Assembly: GCA_022779845.1 (NCBI GenBank)
Contig: JALEXT010000051.1
Span: 1 to 62,951 of the forward strand
Direction: 5' to 3'
DNA: 62,951 nucleotides
DNA from: Succinatimonas sp.
GTDB taxonomy: Bacteria > Pseudomonadota > Gammaproteobacteria > Enterobacterales > Succinivibrionaceae
The translations under genes and the position numbers were made by a program. The notes under the pieces are model-generated. The model worked only from the letters and a program-made list of their open reading frames with translations, ran no database searches and had not been told where the DNA came from. This document shows positions 58,801 to 62,951 of the stretch, piece by piece. Position 1 is the stretch's first letter. The number at the start of each line of letters is the position of its first letter.

Positions 58801-60174
58801 TTATTTGCCTATGCAGAAAGTGCTGAAAATTTTACCGAGTAAATCGTCAGAACTTACTTTTCCAGTGATCATGCCCAAACTGTCCTGTGCAAGTTTCATT
58901 TCCTGAGCACATAGAACCAAATCACCGATTTCCAGTATCTGAAAAGCTCTAGTCAAAGCCTCAATACAGTCATTCAATGCAGAAAGATGACGTGAACGGG
59001 CACTGTAAACTCCTTCTATCGGTATGATCCCCAATGATTCTGACAGTTTTTTTCGCAAAGAAAGCAAGCCATCTGATGTTTTTACGGAAATCTGTAATTT
59101 AGGTATAGAAGAAAGCTCCTTGCAGTTCAATTGAGAAGTGGTTTGAGGATTTTGAGGAAGATCCGATTTTGAGATAGCAATGAGGATTTGACTCTTTAAT
59201 TCTTTTAGGTCACTTATTTTTTTGAGCAAATCAGGTTCCGGAGCAACTGAACCGTCGATCATTAAAACAACTAAATCGGCTTGTTTTAATGCAGAAACTG
59301 CTTTGCGTATGCCTATTGCCTCTATTTCATCAGACGGAGTGTCTCTGATCCCCGCAGTATCGGTGATAGTCACGGGAACACCGTTTATTTCGATATCTGC
59401 AGTCAGTAAATCTCTGGTAGTACCGGGAATATTAGTGACTATAGCACGCTCTGTTCCTGATAATGCGTTGAGCAAACTGGATTTACCTGCGTTCGGAGCT
59501 CCTGAAAGTACAATTTTTGCCCCTTCGGTAAGCTTTAATCCTTGAGAAGCTTTGAGTTTTGCTTCACAGGCAAGAGCTTGTATTTGTTTTAGTTCTGTTA
59601 CAGCTTTTCCTGAATCAAAGAAATCTTCATGTTCTTCAGGAAAGTCCAAACAACCTTCGAGTTTTACGCGAAATGACGTGATTTGATCGGATAATTTTTG
59701 CATATCGCGAGCAAATGCTCCGTCAAGGGAAGCCATGGCCGCTTTGGCTGCGCTTTCAGAACCTGCTGAAATCAGATCTTCTACGGCCTCAGCAGCTGTA
59801 AGATCCATTTTTCCGTTCATAAATGCACGGCGAGTAAATTCTCCTGGATTTGCTTGTCGTATTCCAGGGCAGGAAAGAACCGCCGATAACACTCGTTGTG
59901 GTTGGATATTACCTGCATGTCCTTGCAATTCAAGAACATCTTCTCCTGTATAAGAGTGCGGTGCAGGGAAGAAGATTACAACTCCTTCATCAACCGTTTC
60001 CCCATTTTGTAAAAAAGGTCGGAAATAGGCATGGCGTGGTTTGGGAGTAATACCTGTTATTTTTTTTGCAACCAGCAAAGCGTTACAGCCGGAGATCCTG
60101 ACGATGGCAACGCCACCCCTGCCGTGAGGAGTGGCGATGGCTGCAATGGTGTCTTCAGATGTAGAAGAAGACAT
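58801..60174 (-). CDS. mnmE: tRNA modification GTPase MnmE
   Basis: Partner of MnmG in wobble-uridine modification. The protein has 457 residues: tetrahydrofolate-binding N-domain (TIAAIATPHGRGGVAIVRISG), helical domain, inserted G-domain with GAPNAGKSSLLNAL, GTTRDLLTADIEI and DTAGIRDT, and the C-terminal CIGK motif with the functional Cys. Its start shares one base with the yidC stop (TAATG). Confidence 0.98.
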   Translation of the reverse strand: MSSSTSEDTIAAIATPHGRGGVAIVRISGCNALLVAKKITGITPKPRHAYFRPFLQNGETVDEGVVIFFPAPHSYTGEDVLELQGHAGNIQPQRVLSAVLSCPGIRQANPGEFTRRAFMNGKMDLTAAEAVEDLISAGSESAAKAAMASLDGAFARDMQKLSDQITSFRVKLEGCLDFPEEHEDFFDSGKAVTELKQIQALACEAKLKASQGLKLTEGAKIVLSGAPNAGKSSLLNALSGTERAIVTNIPGTTRDLLTADIEINGVPVTITDTAGIRDTPSDEIEAIGIRKAVSALKQADLVVLMIDGSVAPEPDLLKKISDLKELKSQILIAISKSDLPQNPQTTSQLNCKELSSIPKLQISVKTSDGLLSLRKKLSESLGIIPIEGVYSARSRHLSALNDCIEALTRAFQILEIGDLVLCAQEMKLAQDSLGMITGKVSSDDLLGKIFSTFCIGK

Positions 60175-61811
60175 TATTTCTTTTCCACCTTCATTGATAG
60201 ACCGCGTTTTTCAAGTGAGCGGAAAATTACGGTTTGCTGGAAGATAGTAAAGCAGTTAGATACTAACCAATAAAGAGTCAAACCTGCAGGGAAGGTACAG
60301 AACATAAAGGTAAATACGAAGGGCATTGCCATAAATACTTTACGCTGAATAGGATCTGTAATTGGAGTAGGCGACATTTTTTGGAGGAAGAACATCGATA
60401 CGCCATAAAGTACCGGTAAAACGAAGTAAGGATCGTATACAGATAAATCGGTGATCCAGAGAATAAAGCTTGACTGACGTAATTCAGTTGACTCCATCAA
60501 AGTCCAGTATAAGGCGATGAAGATAGGCATCTGGATTAGTAGAGGCAGACATCCTCCCATCGGATTGACTTTTTCTGTCTTATAAAGACGCATTGTTTCC
60601 TGACCGAGTTTTTGGCGATCATCTTTATATTTTTCGCGCAACTCTTTCATTTTTGGCGTAAGCAGACGCATTTTTGCCATGGAGGTATATTGTGCTTTGG
60701 TAAGCGGGAACATTACCCCTCTGACAATGAGGGTTAGTACGATAATGGAAAAACCCCAATTGCCAATCAATGAGTGTACAAATTGCAGGATTTTGAACAG
60801 CGGGATCGAGATGAACCAAAGCCAACCGTAATCCACGGTAAGGTCAAGATTAGGAGCTACTGCCTCCAAATCATCTGCAATTTTAGGCCCCAACCAAAGC
60901 TTGCTGTCAAAATCTTTGTTGCTTCCAGGGGCAATGGTTACATTGGATGTCTTTATACCGATGATGGCATCTTTGCCGTTTTTTGATGCATTTGTGTAGA
61001 CAGTATTTTCATTATCCTTTGTTCCGATCCAAGCGGAAACAAAGTAGTGCTGGATCATAGCAACCCAACCATTTTGGGTTTGCTGTGATATGGCATTGTT
61101 GGATTTAGCGTTATCAATTATCTCATCGTATTTTATTTTTTCATAACGAGATGAATCAGTTGAAAATGCTGCTCCTCGGTATGCAGAGGCAACCATGCCA
61201 AAGCCTGATGAATTTTTAAGGAAACTGTCATCTGCGGTTTGTTTCAATTGACCGTAGAAATTTACGGAAAGTTCTTTGCTTGAAGAGTTATCAACAGAAT
61301 ATTTAACGTCTACTGCATAAGAGTTACGATGCAAAGTATAAGTTTTCTTATATATCACACCGTCTTGTTCAAAAGTTAAAACGGCGCTGACACTGTTTTT
61401 ACCGTCTTCAAGGTAATAAACATCTTGTTTTGAGACAAAAAGCGGACGTTCTTTGACATCAGGACCGTCTTTACCTGCCAAACCAGATTGCGCTTGATAG
61501 GTAAAAGCCTTATTGCTCATGAGTAAGTGGAAAGGATCTTCTTTGCCTTCTTCCTGCTTAATTTTCGGGAGATTAGCGTCAACTATATCTCCGCCTTTTA
61601 GAGCAATAGTAAGTTGCAGAGAATCACTCTCGATGGTTATTGTTTTTCCGGTGGCGTCTTCTGAATTGATGGTAGAAGTTGAATCGGCCGTCTGTTCTAT
61701 GCCCTGCTGAGCTAGTCTAGCTGCATTGTTTTTATCTGACTCCCAATTCCAAAACAGGAAGAGGGTTACGCATAGCAGAACAATTAATAGAATGTTTCTC
61801 TGTTGTTCCAT
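60174..61811 (-). CDS. yidC: Membrane protein insertase YidC
   Basis: Inserts and folds inner-membrane proteins alone or with SecYEG. The protein has 545 residues: an N-terminal helix with LLIVLLCVTLFLFWNW, a large periplasmic beta domain, and five helices in the conserved C-terminal region with the hydrophilic-groove Arg in VRGVMFPLTKAQYTSMAKM and NPMGGCLPLLIQMPIFIALY. Confidence 0.98.
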   Translation of the reverse strand: MEQQRNILLIVLLCVTLFLFWNWESDKNNAARLAQQGIEQTADSTSTINSEDATGKTITIESDSLQLTIALKGGDIVDANLPKIKQEEGKEDPFHLLMSNKAFTYQAQSGLAGKDGPDVKERPLFVSKQDVYYLEDGKNSVSAVLTFEQDGVIYKKTYTLHRNSYAVDVKYSVDNSSSKELSVNFYGQLKQTADDSFLKNSSGFGMVASAYRGAAFSTDSSRYEKIKYDEIIDNAKSNNAISQQTQNGWVAMIQHYFVSAWIGTKDNENTVYTNASKNGKDAIIGIKTSNVTIAPGSNKDFDSKLWLGPKIADDLEAVAPNLDLTVDYGWLWFISIPLFKILQFVHSLIGNWGFSIIVLTLIVRGVMFPLTKAQYTSMAKMRLLTPKMKELREKYKDDRQKLGQETMRLYKTEKVNPMGGCLPLLIQMPIFIALYWTLMESTELRQSSFILWITDLSVYDPYFVLPVLYGVSMFFLQKMSPTPITDPIQRKVFMAMPFVFTFMFCTFPAGLTLYWLVSNCFTIFQQTVIFRSLEKRGLSMKVEKK

Positions 61812-61823
61812 GATCTTTTAGCC

Positions 61824-62075
61824 TCAATGGCTTTTATGTGGATTTCGGGGAACCGGATCTATTCCTCCCGGATTCAGCGGATGACATCTGCTGATCCTTT
61901 TAAGTCCGAGCCAGACCCCTTTAATAAAACCCCACTCTCTGATAGCGTCAATCGTGTACTGCGAACAAGAAGGATAAAACCTGCAGTGATGCCCTAACAG
62001 AGGACTTATAAACATCTGGTAAAATCTGATGAATAAGATGCCTAGGCGGGCAAACGGCGAGAGATTTGATCCCAT
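61824..62075 (-). CDS. yidD: Membrane protein insertion efficiency factor YidD
   Basis: Small membrane-associated protein of 83 residues that aids YidC-dependent insertion. The Cys-containing core [20 protein letters not shown] and [14 protein letters not shown] are diagnostic. It overlaps rnpA by 34 nt, a common arrangement. Confidence 0.96.
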   Translation of the reverse strand: MGSNLSPFARLGILFIRFYQMFISPLLGHHCRFYPSCSQYTIDAIREWGFIKGVWLGLKRISRCHPLNPGGIDPVPRNPHKSH

Positions 62076-62401
62076 AGGTCTAATAATATCCGAGTGAGCT
62101 CAGTATTATTTATGTCCTTTATGCCAGGTTTGGCAATTACCACAAAATCAATACAGGGATAGGATTTCTTTGACAATCTGAAAGCTTCTCTGGCTACGCG
62201 TTTGACGCGATTACGCCAGACTGCTCTTTTCAACACTTTTTTAGGAATAACCAATCCAAGCCTAGAATGTTCAGTAATTTCGCTCTTGTGTCCAAGAACC
62301 AAAACACCGCGCACACTGGCTCGGATACAGTGTTGGAATACCTTGTCGTAATCCCCGGAAGTTAAGATCCTATCTTTCCGGGGAAAGGTATTGTCAGCCA
62401 T
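62042..62401 (-). CDS. rnpA: Ribonuclease P protein component
   Basis: Protein subunit of the tRNA 5'-processing ribozyme, 119 residues. The RNA-binding motif [20 protein letters not shown] is intact. The ATG shares one base with the rpmH stop (TAATG). The RNA subunit gene is not in the window. Confidence 0.97.
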   Translation of the reverse strand: MADNTFPRKDRILTSGDYDKVFQHCIRASVRGVLVLGHKSEITEHSRLGLVIPKKVLKRAVWRNRVKRVAREAFRLSKKSYPCIDFVVIAKPGIKDINNTELTRILLDLWDQISRRLPA

Positions 62402-62538
62402 TAAACGGTAGTTAAACGCTTACGACCCTTGGCACGACGACGGGAAAGGACCTTACGGCCGTCTGCGGTACGCATACGGATACGGAAGCCATGGGTGTGT
62501 TTGCGCTTATTCACGTTAGGCTGGAAAGTACGCTTCAT
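62401..62538 (-). CDS. rpmH: 50S ribosomal protein L34
   Basis: Protein of 45 residues, very basic, starting [19 protein letters not shown] and including the conserved [23 protein letters not shown] motif lies before the ATG. It opens the rpmH-rnpA-yidD-yidC-mnmE series. In most gammaproteobacteria dnaA is divergent from it; here an insertion-sequence end follows instead. Confidence 0.98.
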   Translation of the reverse strand: MKRTFQPNVNKRKHTHGFRIRMRTADGRKVLSRRRAKGRKRLTTV

Positions 62539-62823
62539 TTGTGATCTCCAACGACGGTACAACCGCCTGTTATTAAAAAAGCAGAAAAATCTGCATTGTT
62601 TGGTTTATATGCCGATTTGTATAACCAGAATCGACACCAGCTGAATTTTCAGCAAACTGCTTTTGTGTATACAGACCAAAAATCCGTTTGAAAGACAATC
62701 GAAAACTTTGGCTGTACATAATCCGCTGTATTCTACTCTGACGCCATTAATGAGGTCAATATCAAATTAATGGCGAAGGTTTATTTTAGCAATCATTCTT
62801 GACGAAAAATCTTTATCAAAAAA
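62539..62823. promoter_or_regulatory. rpmH upstream region
   Basis: This 285-nt gap between rpmH and the IS element should carry the rpmH promoter. It is AT-rich in patches. I saw no DnaA box, no coding sequence and no confident promoter hexamers. Confidence 0.4.
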
Positions 62824-62951
62824 GCGCCGTAAAACCCCGGGCTTCAGCCCGGGGATATAAGGCGCCTAATCGGGGGTATTCTGGTTTTCAATGTATTGTC
62901 TGATGATAGAGATGGGAGCTCCGCCACAGGACGCCGCGAAATAGGAGGGAG
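62824..62951 (-). mobile_element. IS200/IS605-family element, right end (partial)
   Basis: The window cuts this element. Visible are the last codons of the Y1 transposase and, just beyond its stop, a subterminal hairpin CCCCGGGC-TTCA-GCCCGGGG (62835-62854) inside an outer pairing GCGCC (62824-62828) / GGCGC (62861-62865). Such unpaired-base-flanked hairpins are what TnpA recognises at IS200/IS605 ends. The exact cleavage site was not determined. Confidence 0.75.
62866..62951 (-). CDS. tnpA: IS200/IS605 transposase TnpA, C-terminal fragment
   Basis: Only 27 codons plus the stop lie in the window. They read PSYFAASCGGAPISIIRQYI followed by ENQNTPD, which matches the conserved end of HUH (Y1) single-strand transposases, including the helix carrying the family's SYF-A-S-GGAP motif. 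The catalytic Tyr and HUH residues would lie in the part outside the window. Confidence 0.8.
   Translation of the reverse strand, partial: PSYFAASCGGAPISIIRQYIENQNTPD

Overview
The window is bacterial chromosome, by eye about 40% G+C and densely packed with genes. Gene content and order are gammaproteobacterial: gpsA-secB-yibN/gpmI, uvrA/ssb, mreBCD-maf-tldD, mlaFEDCB/kdsC-lptCAB-rpoN-hpf-ptsN-rapZ, rsmD/ftsY-rpoH, atpIBEFHAGDC-parBA-rsmG-mnmG and mnmE-yidC-yidD-rnpA-rpmH. An anaerobic (class III) ribonucleotide reductase and a plant-polysaccharide sugar gene (araA) suggest an anaerobic or facultative gut gammaproteobacterium. Succinivibrionaceae (Aeromonadales) is my best guess, made from memory without any search.

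Layout. 1-2010: a group II intron with its reverse transcriptase, inserted just behind the araA terminator. 2030-8890: a sugar locus with L-arabinose isomerase, a two-permease ABC importer and a divergent periplasmic binding protein, separated by a control region holding a LacI-family-like operator and a CRP-like site. 8904-24922: housekeeping genes (gpsA, secB, yibN, gpmI, pmbA, a putative BASS-type transporter, a DUF2750 gene, uvrA, ssb, mreBCD, maf, tldD, darP). 24934-33879: the Mla lipid-transport operon, back to back with the KDO/LPS-transport, rpoN and PTS-Ntr cluster. 34202-35257: a lone IdnD-like zinc dehydrogenase. 35348-38210: rsmD, ftsY, rpoH. 38275-49804: F1Fo ATP synthase plus parAB, rsmG and mnmG. 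50310-52163: efp with its arginine rhamnosyltransferase earP. 52386-58798: nrdD, a separately encoded glycyl-radical domain, nrdG, then pqiABC. 58801-62538: mnmE, yidC, yidD, rnpA, rpmH. 62824-62951: the end of an IS200/IS605 element.

Most striking observation. The anaerobic ribonucleotide reductase is split. The 753-residue NrdD ends just after its zinc-binding cysteines and lacks the RVxGY glycyl-radical motif. An intact glycyl-radical domain of about 52 residues is encoded by its own small gene (54728-54886, own ribosome binding site, stop codon in its frame just upstream) between nrdD and nrdG. The radical domain would therefore act in trans, similar in principle to GrcA (YfiD) and pyruvate formate-lyase.

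Other points of note: a four-cysteine insertion in ATP synthase subunit a; a group II intron with a CGC domain-V triad placed behind a terminator; an EF-P with Arg32 beside EarP; and an origin-type gene cluster interrupted by about 9 kb between mnmE and mnmG, without recognisable DnaA boxes. Neighbours normally found in these clusters in E. coli are missing (grxC, kdsD, ftsEX, rng, and dnaA next to rpmH within the visible sequence). No tRNA, rRNA or CRISPR array was recognised.
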